Origin: Bacteroidales bacterium | GTDB lineage: Bacteria; Bacteroidota; Bacteroidia; Bacteroidales; S143-33 | Direction: 5' to 3' | Assembly: GCA_027083655.1 (NCBI GenBank) | Contig: JALWNS010000172.1 | Span: forward strand, 1 to 5,491 | DNA: 5,491 nucleotides | Shown here: one piece after another, positions 1-5,491 of the stretch | Layout: each line of letters opens with the position of its first letter | How positions within the stretch are numbered: position 1 is the first letter of the stretch | Made by a program: the position numbers and the translations under genes | Notes under the pieces: model-generated | Told to the model about the DNA's origin: nothing | Seen by the model: the letters and a program-made list of their open reading frames with translations, nothing else | Databases searched by the model: none

Positions 1-398
1 ATGTTGTTAATATCGAGAACAAAACAAAGGTACTATTATGTACTGACCAGAAAATAACAGATCCGTACTTCAAGACAATGAGATTTTATTTTAATAAACA
101 AGGGGTAGACTATGGTATAGAATTTATACAGCAAGCCATTGAAAAAAAACTAATTATTATTGACGAAGTTGGTAAATTAGAATTGCTCAATTATGGATGG
201 AGCCGTATTATTGAGACACTTTTGGATCTGAAGAAAAACCAACTATGGACAGTGAGAAAAAAATATACAAAATCTGCATTACAAAAATTCATGATAAATG
301 AAGCATATATATTTGATATTGAACAAGATACACCTGATGATGTTGCAGATTTTATAATGGAAAAAATCCTCTTTACTGATGAAACACATTGTAGTTAA
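1..398 (+). CDS. THEP1-like nucleoside-triphosphatase, C-terminal part (5' end outside window)
   Basis: The reading frame is open from the left edge (first whole codon at 3), so the ATG at 78 is internal and the true start lies outside. The visible part is 131 residues. A Walker B-like segment IIIDEVGKLEL (about residues 51-61) is the signature of the THEP1/nucleoside-triphosphatase family, P-loop proteins of about 170-190 residues that hydrolyse NTPs to NDPs. The upstream stretch (RFYFNKQGVDYGIEFI, then an acidic helix) and the downstream WTVRKKYTKSALQKF...AYIFDIE also fit the family layout. The Walker A loop would lie in the missing N-terminal 45-60 residues, so it cannot be checked. The gene overlaps porQ by 20 nt, suggesting co-transcription. 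The physiological role of this family is unsettled. It could instead be a related P-loop NTPase such as the DUF2478 group. The family call is fairly good; the exact function is unknown. Confidence 0.65.
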   Translation, partial: VVNIENKTKVLLCTDQKITDPYFKTMRFYFNKQGVDYGIEFIQQAIEKKLIIIDEVGKLELLNYGWSRIIETLLDLKKNQLWTVRKKYTKSALQKFMINEAYIFDIEQDTPDDVADFIMEKILFTDETHCS

Positions 399-1422
399 TA
401 TACTTATAATATTACTTTTGCCTAGCTATTTGATGGCGCAACTAGGAGGAAATTCAACATACAACTTCCTGGAACAAAATATTTCTCCCTTTTCAACTGC
501 CTTGGGCGGAAAAATAATATCAAACACAGAAGCAAAAGACCTAATCTTCTACAACCCAGCTTTACTCGATTCTAATGATTCTAACAATCTGTCCCTGTAT
601 TATCAAGCATACCTGGCAGGCATTAATATAGGAGGCTTTTCGTTTGCCTTAAATAACAAAAAATTAGGAAATATAGCATTGGGCGTTCATTATGCTAATT
701 ATGGGAAATTTGACCACTACGATGAATTTGGAAATTTTTATGGTCAATTTACTGCCTCTGACAATGTACCATTCATTTCTTATTCCCTGGCATTGGACTC
801 CCAGCTCGTTGTAGGAATTAATTTCAAAACGATATATTCCAACCTCGAGACATATTCCTCATTTGGATATGGGCTGGATTTGGGATTGTTTTTTCAAGCT
901 AATGATCAGGTCTATCTTGCTTTTGTTGCCAGAAACATTGGACGGCAAATAAAACCATATTTCACTACTTACGAACCTTTACCATTTAACCTCTCTGCGG
1001 GTTTGACTGGCAAACTGCGATATGCCCCTTTCCGTTTTAATTTAACTTTAGAGTACTTAAACAAATGGAATCTTAGATACAAATCACCTCTAGAACGACT
1101 CTATCAACCAGAATTTGTCGATACTGTATCTACTGTCTACAAAGCCACTGTTTTAATGGATGAATTTTTCAGACACTCTAGCTTTGGATTAGAAATTTTG
1201 CTCTCAAATAAACTAAGCCTTTTGCTAGGCTACAATTACCGGCGGGCAAAAGAGCTGACTCTTCCTACACGCCGGACCCTCAGTGGCCTTTCGCTCGGCC
1301 TATACATAAACACAGAAAAATTCGACATTAGTTACTCAATGCAAAAAATATCACTCCTCACAGCTCATACATTTGGCATCACACTGAATATGAACCAGTT
1401 ATTCTACCGTAGAAATAATTAA
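379..1422 (+). CDS. porQ: Type IX secretion system outer-membrane protein PorQ
   Basis: This 347-residue protein starts with a signal peptide (MKHIVVNILIILLLPSYLMA, cleavage before QLGGN) and then reads as a PorV/PorQ (FadL-like) outer-membrane beta-barrel with alternating aromatic strands. Recognisable PorQ landmarks are GGNSTYNFL at the mature N-terminus, ALGG near residue 41, YNPALL near 58-63, NYGKFDHYDEFGNFYGQF (about 106-123), VGINFKTIYSNLETYSSFG (about 144-162), NIGRQIKPY (about 186-194) and a C-terminal strand ending in LF. In the Bacteroidota, PorQ belongs to the type IX secretion machinery that moves CTD-tagged cargo across the outer membrane; with PorU, PorV and PorZ it takes part in the cell-surface attachment complex. 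Length matches the family. The start is set by the signal peptide and lies inside the upstream gene, 20 nt before its stop. In many relatives porQ sits beside cmk, so the THEP1-like neighbour is less usual. Confidence 0.85.
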   Translation: MKHIVVNILIILLLPSYLMAQLGGNSTYNFLEQNISPFSTALGGKIISNTEAKDLIFYNPALLDSNDSNNLSLYYQAYLAGINIGGFSFALNNKKLGNIALGVHYANYGKFDHYDEFGNFYGQFTASDNVPFISYSLALDSQLVVGINFKTIYSNLETYSSFGYGLDLGLFFQANDQVYLAFVARNIGRQIKPYFTTYEPLPFNLSAGLTGKLRYAPFRFNLTLEYLNKWNLRYKSPLERLYQPEFVDTVSTVYKATVLMDEFFRHSSFGLEILLSNKLSLLLGYNYRRAKELTLPTRRTLSGLSLGLYINTEKFDISYSMQKISLLTAHTFGITLNMNQLFYRRNN

Positions 1423-1446
1423 TTTTTTATTTTCAAACGCTTTTCA

Positions 1447-1454
1447 TATAATTG
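1447..1454 (+). promoter_or_regulatory. Weak candidate Bacteroidetes-type -7 element before the GNAT-like gene
   Basis: TATAATTG differs from the consensus TAnnTTTG at one base and lies 29 nt upstream of the ATG at 1483. At the expected 19-nt spacing the -33 position reads TTTT (1424-1427) instead of TTTG. The 60-nt gap is almost pure A/T, so a chance match is quite possible; the gene may simply be read through from porQ. Confidence 0.22.
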
Positions 1455-1482
1455 CTTTTACATTTTTTAAAAATTTATAAAA

Positions 1483-2607
1483 ATGTCAGTTGAGATTCGA
1501 GAAGTCAAAACACGTCAACAACTTCGAACTTTTATTCACTTACCTGCTAAAATCCATAAAAACCATAAAAATTGGATACCACCTATTTACATGGACGACT
1601 GGGGATTGTTTGATCCCAAAAAAAGCCGCCATTACAGATACAATGATGTCGTAATGTACCTGGCGTACAAGGATGGAAAACCTGTGGGCCGCATTCTCGG
1701 TATTATACCACACAAATACAATAAAGAACATAACGAGAATAACGCACGGTTTGCTTTCCTGGAGACATATAACGATGAAGAAGTGTTCCACATGCTCCTG
1801 AAAGCTGTCGAAGATTGGGCTAGAAAAAAAGGCACTGACTACCTGGTTGGGCCTCTGGGATTTACAGACGAAGACCAACAGGGATTCATGATAGAAGGCT
1901 TTGACCAACCTCCCATTATCTCAGCCAACCTCAACTTCCCATATATGCCTGAACTTCTCGAAAAACAAGGCTACACAAAAAAATACGATCTCGTTGTGTA
2001 TCAAGTACCTATACCAGATAAACTACCTGAAAATTACAACCGTATTTACAATTGGGTCATAACACGAAATAAAAGCATAAAAATTCTGGAATTTAAAACC
2101 AAACGTGAACTCAAACCTTATATAAAGCCTGTGCTAAAGCTTGTTAACGAGACATTTGCCGATATATATGCCTTTGTACCTTTTAGCGAAGACGAAATGG
2201 AAGAATTTGCCAAACTTTACCTGCCAATCCTGGATCCAGAATTCATCAAAGCTGTTCAAAACGACAAGGGCGAAATCATTGCTTTCATAATTGGTATGCC
2301 TGACATCAGCGAAGGAATAAGAAAATCTCGAGGTTATATCCTCCCATTCGGCTTTATACACATCCTACGCGCCCAGAAAAAAACAGACATGCTCACACTC
2401 TTGCTCGGGGGTATAAAAAAAGAATACCGTGGCATTGGCCTGGATGTTGTGCTTGGCTACCACATGTTCAAATCAGCCATAAAAAGAGGCTTCAAAACCA
2501 TCGACTCACATTTGGAATTAGAGGAGAATAAACTCGTTCGCCGCGAAATGGAACGAATGGGCGGCCGTGTGTACAAACGCTACCGCGTCTACCACAAAAA
2601 GCTGTAA
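1483..2607 (+). CDS. Conserved GNAT-like acyltransferase family protein, substrate unknown
   Basis: This 374-residue soluble protein has no signal peptide or membrane segment. It appears to have two GNAT-like lobes. The N-terminal lobe (about 1-175) contains MYLAYKDGKPVGRILGII, a typical beta2-beta3 pair, and the family block GPLGFTDEDQQGFMIEGFD (about 124-142), which I recognise from a widespread family of about 370 residues usually annotated as hypothetical or GNAT N-acetyltransferase. The C-terminal lobe (about 195-374) has a plausible acetyl-CoA pyrophosphate loop, KKEYRGIGLDVVL (R/Q-x-x-G-x-G type), followed by a helix and ELEENKLVRREMERMGGRVYKRYRVY, resembling the asparagine-containing last helix and final strands of GNAT enzymes. 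Substrate and pathway are unknown; I infer acyl-CoA use from fold motifs only. The start at 1483 follows an A-rich leader and gives the family-typical N-terminus (EIREVKTRQQLRTFI). It lies 60 nt after porQ and may share its transcript. No terminator is evident after the stop. Confidence 0.72.
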   Translation: MSVEIREVKTRQQLRTFIHLPAKIHKNHKNWIPPIYMDDWGLFDPKKSRHYRYNDVVMYLAYKDGKPVGRILGIIPHKYNKEHNENNARFAFLETYNDEEVFHMLLKAVEDWARKKGTDYLVGPLGFTDEDQQGFMIEGFDQPPIISANLNFPYMPELLEKQGYTKKYDLVVYQVPIPDKLPENYNRIYNWVITRNKSIKILEFKTKRELKPYIKPVLKLVNETFADIYAFVPFSEDEMEEFAKLYLPILDPEFIKAVQNDKGEIIAFIIGMPDISEGIRKSRGYILPFGFIHILRAQKKTDMLTLLLGGIKKEYRGIGLDVVLGYHMFKSAIKRGFKTIDSHLELEENKLVRREMERMGGRVYKRYRVYHKKL

Positions 2608-2737
2608 AAATCCCTGTACTGCTAGGTACCCACAGTTGCATAACCCGGGACATGAGTAACCATACTGGATACTTCGGATCCTTAAAATGGCTACTTTCAT
2701 ACATATAGCCCGCTATCGACAGGCACTCCAAAGCCCA
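2608..2737. other. Non-coding spacer with possible decayed repeat copy
   Basis: No gene is supported in this stretch after the GNAT-like stop. It contains short pieces resembling the 106-bp unit found just downstream: ACCCACAGTTGCA at 2628 (unit: ACCCACAGATTTGCG), CATAACCCGGGACATGAG at 2639 (unit: TATAACCCTGCATTGAG) and AAAATGGC at 2684. They occur in a partly unit-like order but not at the 106-bp spacing, so a degraded or rearranged copy is possible but unproven. There is a small palindrome ATAGC-CC-GCTAT at 2705-2716. No U-tract terminator is visible for the plus-strand genes. Confidence 0.3.
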
Positions 2738-2999
2738 ATGGCGTAGCCATGACCCACAGATTTGCGTCGTATGGAAATGCGACGCAACATAGTATAACCT
2801 CGCATGGAGATGCTAGGCCCTGGGAGAACCTAGTCGCACAAAAATGGCGTAGCCATGACCCACAGATTTGCGCCCAATGGAAATGCGACGCAACATAGTA
2901 TAACCCTGCATTGAGATGCTAGGCCCTAGGAGACCCTAGTCGTACAAAAATGGCGTAGCCATGACCCACAGATTTGCGCCCAATGGAAATGCGGCGCAA
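2738..2999. repeat. 106-bp tandem repeat array, about 2.5 units, rich in inverted repeats
   Basis: Units begin with ATGGCGTAGCCAT at 2738, 2844 and 2950, an exact 106-bp period. Units 1 and 2 agree at 97 of 106 positions by hand alignment; the partial third (2950-2999) agrees with unit 2 at 49 of 50. Each full unit contains a small palindrome ATGGC-GTA-GCCAT, a longer stem TTGCG...CGCAA with a loop around ATGGAAAT, a GCAT-4 nt-ATGC hairpin, and CTAGG-11 nt-CCTAG. In unit 1 the long stem is a perfect 8-bp TTGCGTCG/CGACGCAA (2762-2769 with 2780-2787). The unit is 53/106 G+C, richer than the neighbouring genes. The period is not divisible by three and stops occur early (ATG GCG TAG), so it is not coding. 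It lies between convergent transcripts, and either strand could be the functional one. I do not recognise the family; an intergenic repeat, a small non-autonomous element or a structured RNA are all possible. Confidence 0.9.
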
Positions 3000-3030
3000 A
3001 AAAAAACGGCTGTCGCCTAAGCAACAGCCG
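2998..3030 (-). terminator. Intrinsic terminator of rplY
   Basis: Read on the minus strand, a 7-bp stem CGGCTGT/ACAGCCG (arms 3030-3024 and 3013-3007), with an inner GC/GC extension across a single mismatch, is followed directly by nine T residues (3006-2998). It begins 31 nt after the rplY stop, so it is a textbook rho-independent terminator. The T tract abuts the last base shared with the third repeat unit. Confidence 0.9.
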
Positions 3031-3061
3031 CACATTAATATAGATAGGAGTAAGTGAAGCC

Positions 3062-3646
3062 TTATTTCTGCTGTTTTGCCTCTTCCTGCATACGGCTAAT
3101 AGCAGCACGTGTGAGCTTAACAAGAGCTACAACTGCACTCTCTGGCTCAAGTATTTCTAAGTTTTCAAAGCTCAAATCCGAAATCTTAAGAGATTTACCA
3201 AGCCCTAGATCTGTCACATCAATCTCAAGGTGATCTGGAATATCCTTAACTAGTCCCTTGACCTTGATATAACGCATCAACTGGTAAAGCTGACCACCTG
3301 CTTGTACACCTTTTGCAAAACCAACAAGCTTAACAGGCATGTAAACCTTAACTGGCTTGTCCTCTACAACCTTCATGAAATCAACGTGTAAAATACGATC
3401 TGTTACAGGATGAAACTGTGTCTCCTTAACAATAGCCTGTAATTTTTCACCTTCAAGATCAATGTTAATAAGGAATACTTCTGGAGTGTAAATCAGATCT
3501 TTGAGCTCTCGCTCTTTAACATAACCATGGACAACTCCGCCATCACCATAAATAACACATGGGACATTGCCCTCTCTGCGCAGCTTGCGAGCTGCAGATT
3601 TTCCTTTTTCCTCTCTACGGTAAACTTTCAGATCAATACTTTTCAT
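3062..3646 (-). CDS. rplY: Large-subunit ribosomal protein L25, general stress protein Ctc type
   Basis: This 194-residue protein belongs to the long, two-domain L25/TL5/CTC class that binds 5S rRNA in the central protuberance of the 50S subunit. The N-terminal L25 beta-barrel (about 1-90) shows the basic start REEKGKSAARKLRREGNVPCVIYG and the strand block AIVKETQFHPVTDRILHVDFM. The C-terminal TL5/CTC domain (about 95-180) contains PVKLVGFAKGVQAGGQL and DVTDLGLGKSLKISDL. A charged tail (EEAKQQK) follows. Length fits the bacterial CTC form. The ATG at 3646 gives the family-typical N-terminus and is preceded by an A-rich stretch with no strong Shine-Dalgarno, as is normal in Bacteroidota. It has its own promoter about 70 nt upstream, a leader hairpin and a strong terminator, so it is probably a single-gene transcript, perhaps also reached by readthrough from the SUMF-like gene. 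In many relatives pth follows rplY; here the repeat array does. Confidence 0.95.
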   Translation of the reverse strand: MKSIDLKVYRREEKGKSAARKLRREGNVPCVIYGDGGVVHGYVKERELKDLIYTPEVFLINIDLEGEKLQAIVKETQFHPVTDRILHVDFMKVVEDKPVKVYMPVKLVGFAKGVQAGGQLYQLMRYIKVKGLVKDIPDHLEIDVTDLGLGKSLKISDLSFENLEILEPESAVVALVKLTRAAISRMQEEAKQQK

Positions 3647-3672
3647 TGTTTTTAGATTTTATGGGTTACTCA

Positions 3673-3697
3673 AATTAAAACCACAAGGGTTTTAATT
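3673..3697 (-). promoter_or_regulatory. Leader hairpin in the rplY 5' untranslated region
   Basis: A perfect 10-bp inverted repeat, AATTAAAACC-CTTGT-GGTTTTAATT on the minus strand, lies between the predicted promoter and the rplY start, ending 26 nt before the ATG. An outer GGGT/ACCC pairing across a 6x6 internal loop could lengthen it. No T run follows, so it is not an intrinsic terminator. It could act in mRNA stability, translational control or autoregulation by L25, or be a protein-binding palindrome in DNA. The structure is seen; the function is inferred. Confidence 0.6.
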
Positions 3698-3718
3698 CCC
3701 ATCACCCGTTTGACCATG

Positions 3719-3749
3719 CAAAATTAAAGCATTTGTCTTTTTTTCCAAA
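3719..3749 (-). promoter_or_regulatory. Bacteroidetes-type promoter for rplY
   Basis: On the minus strand TTTG (3749-3746) is followed after exactly 19 nt by TAATTTTG (3726-3719). Both match the Bacteroidetes vegetative promoter consensus (-33 TTTG, -7 TAnnTTTG) without mismatch and at the usual spacing. The predicted start point is near 3713, giving a leader of roughly 65-70 nt before the rplY ATG. Confidence 0.75.
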
Positions 3750-3779
3750 TCATGAAAATGAAATTAGATTTTTTTAATC

Positions 3780-4628
3780 TCAAAAATCTTTATGACCATA
3801 CTGCACAGCTGTATTGGAGACAAACTTTGTCCACTTTGCAGTAGGTATCACCACACGGAAGCCTACCGTAATGTTATTATTATCCGGCCCCAGCGCCGCA
3901 CGGTTTGTCGGTCTTACTGAACTAGCAAAGGTCTCCCATGAGCCTCCACGTATGACCTTCATCTGTCCATTTTCTGGTCCCATTGGGTTTTTCCTGCGTG
4001 AATGCTTATAATACTCTGCATCATACCAGTCATAACACCACTCTGCCATGTTGCCAAACAAATCATACACGCCGGGAGGCGTCGGCTTCTTCTGTGCCAC
4101 AGGATTTGGTCTATAACCAGAATTTTCCCTTACCAGGGCAACGGCTAGCAAACTATCACCTGGCAGATTTCCAGCAAAGGCCTGGCGGGCTAAATATTCC
4201 CATTCTGCCTCTGTGGGCAGGCGTCCACCGACCCACTCACAATATGCTTCTGCACCCCACCAGCTAACAAACATCACTGGATAATTCTCATAACCTGGTC
4301 GTACGTAAAACTTGCCATCTTTTTCATAAATAGGATTTTTATATCCGCGCCACGAACCATTTAAATCTATCCATTGTGTATTACCCTGACGCTGGTTGCC
4401 TTTTGCATTGAGAAATTTAACAAACTGTGCGTTGGTCACCTCTGTACGGGACACATAAAAATCAGAAACACGCACACGGTGCACAGGCCTCTCGTCTTCT
4501 TGTCCTGCATCTGATCCCATTAAAAAACGGCCGCCATGAACAAAAACAAAAGTGCTATCTATCTGGGCATTAAGCGAAAAATAGGATAAAAAGAAAAATA
4601 ACAATATATAACTAATCCTCATCATCAT
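3780..4628 (-). CDS. Exported SUMF1/FGE-fold protein without the FGE active-site cysteines
   Basis: Numbered from the ATG at 4628, this 282-residue protein has an N-terminal signal peptide (hydrophobic ILLFFFLSYFSLNA, probable cleavage before QIDST) and then a formylglycine-generating-enzyme (SUMF1) domain over about residues 25-260. Landmarks are VHGGRFLMGSD, DERPVHRVRVSDFYVSRTEVTNAQF, GGRLPTEAEWEY (134-145), GVYDLFGNMAEWCYDWY (186-202), RGGSW (227-231) and GFRVV (256-260). The paired cysteines that true FGE carries just after RGGS are missing (the stretch reads WETFASSVRPTNR), so sulfatase activation is unlikely. There is no lipobox cysteine, unlike the SUMF-fold gliding/secretion lipoproteins GldJ and GldK/PorK. 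A periplasmic or surface structural/binding role is therefore more likely, but the partner is unknown. Three consecutive ATG codons (4628, 4625, 4622) overlap the end of phoH; any could be the start. A TTG at 4637 is possible but less likely. The overlap suggests translational coupling to phoH. Confidence 0.85.
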   Translation of the reverse strand: MMMRISYILLFFFLSYFSLNAQIDSTFVFVHGGRFLMGSDAGQEDERPVHRVRVSDFYVSRTEVTNAQFVKFLNAKGNQRQGNTQWIDLNGSWRGYKNPIYEKDGKFYVRPGYENYPVMFVSWWGAEAYCEWVGGRLPTEAEWEYLARQAFAGNLPGDSLLAVALVRENSGYRPNPVAQKKPTPPGVYDLFGNMAEWCYDWYDAEYYKHSRRKNPMGPENGQMKVIRGGSWETFASSVRPTNRAALGPDNNNITVGFRVVIPTAKWTKFVSNTAVQYGHKDF

Positions 4629-5491
4629 ACAGGGCAATTATCTTTTTTACTAACGGATGGCGTACAACATCCCTCTGGTCGAACATGACAAATGAAATAC
4701 CATCAACATTATTCAGCCGTTGATATGCATGACGAAGCCCTGACTGCGTCTTATCCGGCAGGTCTATCTGTGTTATATCTCCTGTTACAATAAATTTAGA
4801 GTTCTCACCCATTCGAGTCAGAAACATCTTGAGCTGGCCTTTTGTGGCATTCTGGGCTTCGTCCAATATAACTATGGCATTACTCAATGTACGTCCCCTC
4901 ATGTATGCCAAAGGAGCAATCTGTATTACCCTCTCTGCCATTAACATCTCCAATTTACGTGCTGGTACCATGTCATACAAAGCATCATACAATGCCTGCA
5001 AATAAGGATCTAATTTCTCTTTATAGTCACCTGGCAAAAAACCCAGTTTCTCACCTGCTTCTACTGCCGGCCGGCTAAGGATAATACGCTGGGCCATGCG
5101 ATCACGCAGAGCCTTTAGTGCCAGGGCTATGGCAATATATGTTTTACCTGTACCTGCAGGACCTATGGCAAAAACCAAATCATTTTTGTAAAAAGCCTTG
5201 ACTAGCTCTTTTTGATGCAAAGTTTTAGGCTTTATTGGCTTACCATTGACACCATACACCAAGGCTGTTGTGTCTCCAGCCGCCTGTATCTCTTCTATTG
5301 TGTCAGAAGCACTGTTGAGCAACTCCTGTATATCTTCAGTCGTTAACCGGTGAAACTTATTGTAAAAATCCATCAACAACCGCAGTTTTCTCTCAAAATA
5401 AGCTATCTCTGTTTCGTCACCTATAACCTTAATACTAGAACCTCGAGCAACAATTCTTATTTTTGGGAAAAAATCACGTAAAATATTTATA
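4612..5491 (-). CDS. PhoH-family P-loop ATPase (5' end outside window)
   Basis: The frame is open to the right edge, so the gene continues outside; 292 residues are visible and, against a family length of about 310-330, only the first few tens are missing. The visible N-terminus (FFPKIRIVARGSSIKVIGD) is the KH-like domain typical of PhoH-like proteins, followed by RLTTEDIQELL. The RecA-like ATPase core has a Q-motif-like KTLHQKELVKAF, Walker A GPAGTGKT (about 110-117, bases 5163-5140), LSRPAVEAGEKLGFLPGD, Walker B VILDEAQN (about 207-214) and VTGDITQIDLP with a following SGL. All key nucleotide-binding residues are present. PhoH/YbeZ-type proteins are cytoplasmic ATPases linked to RNA metabolism and, through YbeY partnerships in other bacteria, to rRNA maturation; the exact role here is inferred. 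A TTG/ATG pair near 5379/5373 lies inside the conserved domain and is not the start. The stop overlaps the ATG triplet of the SUMF-like gene. Confidence 0.93.
   Translation of the reverse strand, partial: INILRDFFPKIRIVARGSSIKVIGDETEIAYFERKLRLLMDFYNKFHRLTTEDIQELLNSASDTIEEIQAAGDTTALVYGVNGKPIKPKTLHQKELVKAFYKNDLVFAIGPAGTGKTYIAIALALKALRDRMAQRIILSRPAVEAGEKLGFLPGDYKEKLDPYLQALYDALYDMVPARKLEMLMAERVIQIAPLAYMRGRTLSNAIVILDEAQNATKGQLKMFLTRMGENSKFIVTGDITQIDLPDKTQSGLRHAYQRLNNVDGISFVMFDQRDVVRHPLVKKIIALYDDED

Noticed and set aside
78..80. ATG 78 as the start of the THEP1-like gene
   Set aside because: The frame is open to the left edge, and a start here would leave no Walker A loop.
1540..1908. 122-residue minus-strand open frame inside the GNAT-like gene
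   Set aside because: It lies antisense within a confident conserved gene and its translation has no family features.
2738..2999. CRISPR array
   Set aside because: The whole 106-bp unit repeats, including what would be spacers; there are no variable spacers and no cas gene nearby.
3045..3055. Shine-Dalgarno-like TAGGAG on the plus strand
   Set aside because: No plus-strand gene follows; it lies between the rplY stop and its terminator.
2492..3123. Minus-strand open frames across the end of the GNAT-like gene, the repeat array and the end of rplY
   Set aside because: They overlap confident genes or run through the repeat, show no recognisable protein features and are not framed consistently by the 106-bp period.
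3761..3780. Terminator after the SUMF-like gene
   Set aside because: Only a 5-bp A/T stem (AGATT/AATCT) is present without a proper U tract; too weak to support.
4629..4637. TTG start for the SUMF-like gene
   Set aside because: Three ATG codons follow within 15 nt and lead straight into the signal peptide; the TTG adds only three residues ahead of them.
5373..5379. phoH start at TTG 5379 or ATG 5373
   Set aside because: The frame stays open to the window edge and the upstream residues match the conserved PhoH N-terminal KH-like domain.

Overview
The window looks like chromosomal DNA from a member of the Bacteroidota. The evidence is an A+T-rich background, a PorQ-type protein of the type IX secretion system (restricted to that phylum), a promoter upstream of rplY matching the Bacteroidetes consensus (TTTG, 19 nt, TAnnTTTG), A-rich leaders instead of clear Shine-Dalgarno sequences, and Bacteroidota-style forms of PhoH and L25. 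I cannot name a species.

Layout: two gene groups converge on a non-coding centre. The plus-strand group holds the C-terminal part of a THEP1-like nucleoside-triphosphatase (cut by the left edge), porQ (overlapping it by 20 nt), and, after a 60-nt gap, a conserved two-lobed GNAT-like acyltransferase of unknown substrate. The minus-strand group, read from the right edge, holds a PhoH-family ATPase (cut by the right edge), an exported SUMF1/FGE-fold protein overlapping its stop codon, and, after a 133-nt gap with its own promoter and a leader hairpin, ribosomal protein L25 (rplY/ctc). An intrinsic terminator closes rplY.

The convergent gap of about 450 bp (2608-3061) is the least ordinary part. 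It holds a tandem array with an exact 106-bp period: two full units plus a 50-bp partial third. Each full unit contains several short inverted repeats, and one stem differs between units by a compensating base-pair change. The array stops directly at the poly-A/poly-T tract of the rplY terminator. The unit is 50% G+C by hand count and its period is not a multiple of three, so it is not a protein-coding repeat. I do not recognise the family; it may be an intergenic repeat family, a small non-autonomous element or a structured RNA.

The genes do not form one pathway: outer-membrane secretion (PorQ), nucleotide-dependent housekeeping ATPases (THEP1-like, PhoH), translation (L25) and two proteins of unknown substrate (GNAT-like, SUMF-like). 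I see no convincing new multi-gene system. The 106-bp array and the rplY leader hairpin deserve the most attention.
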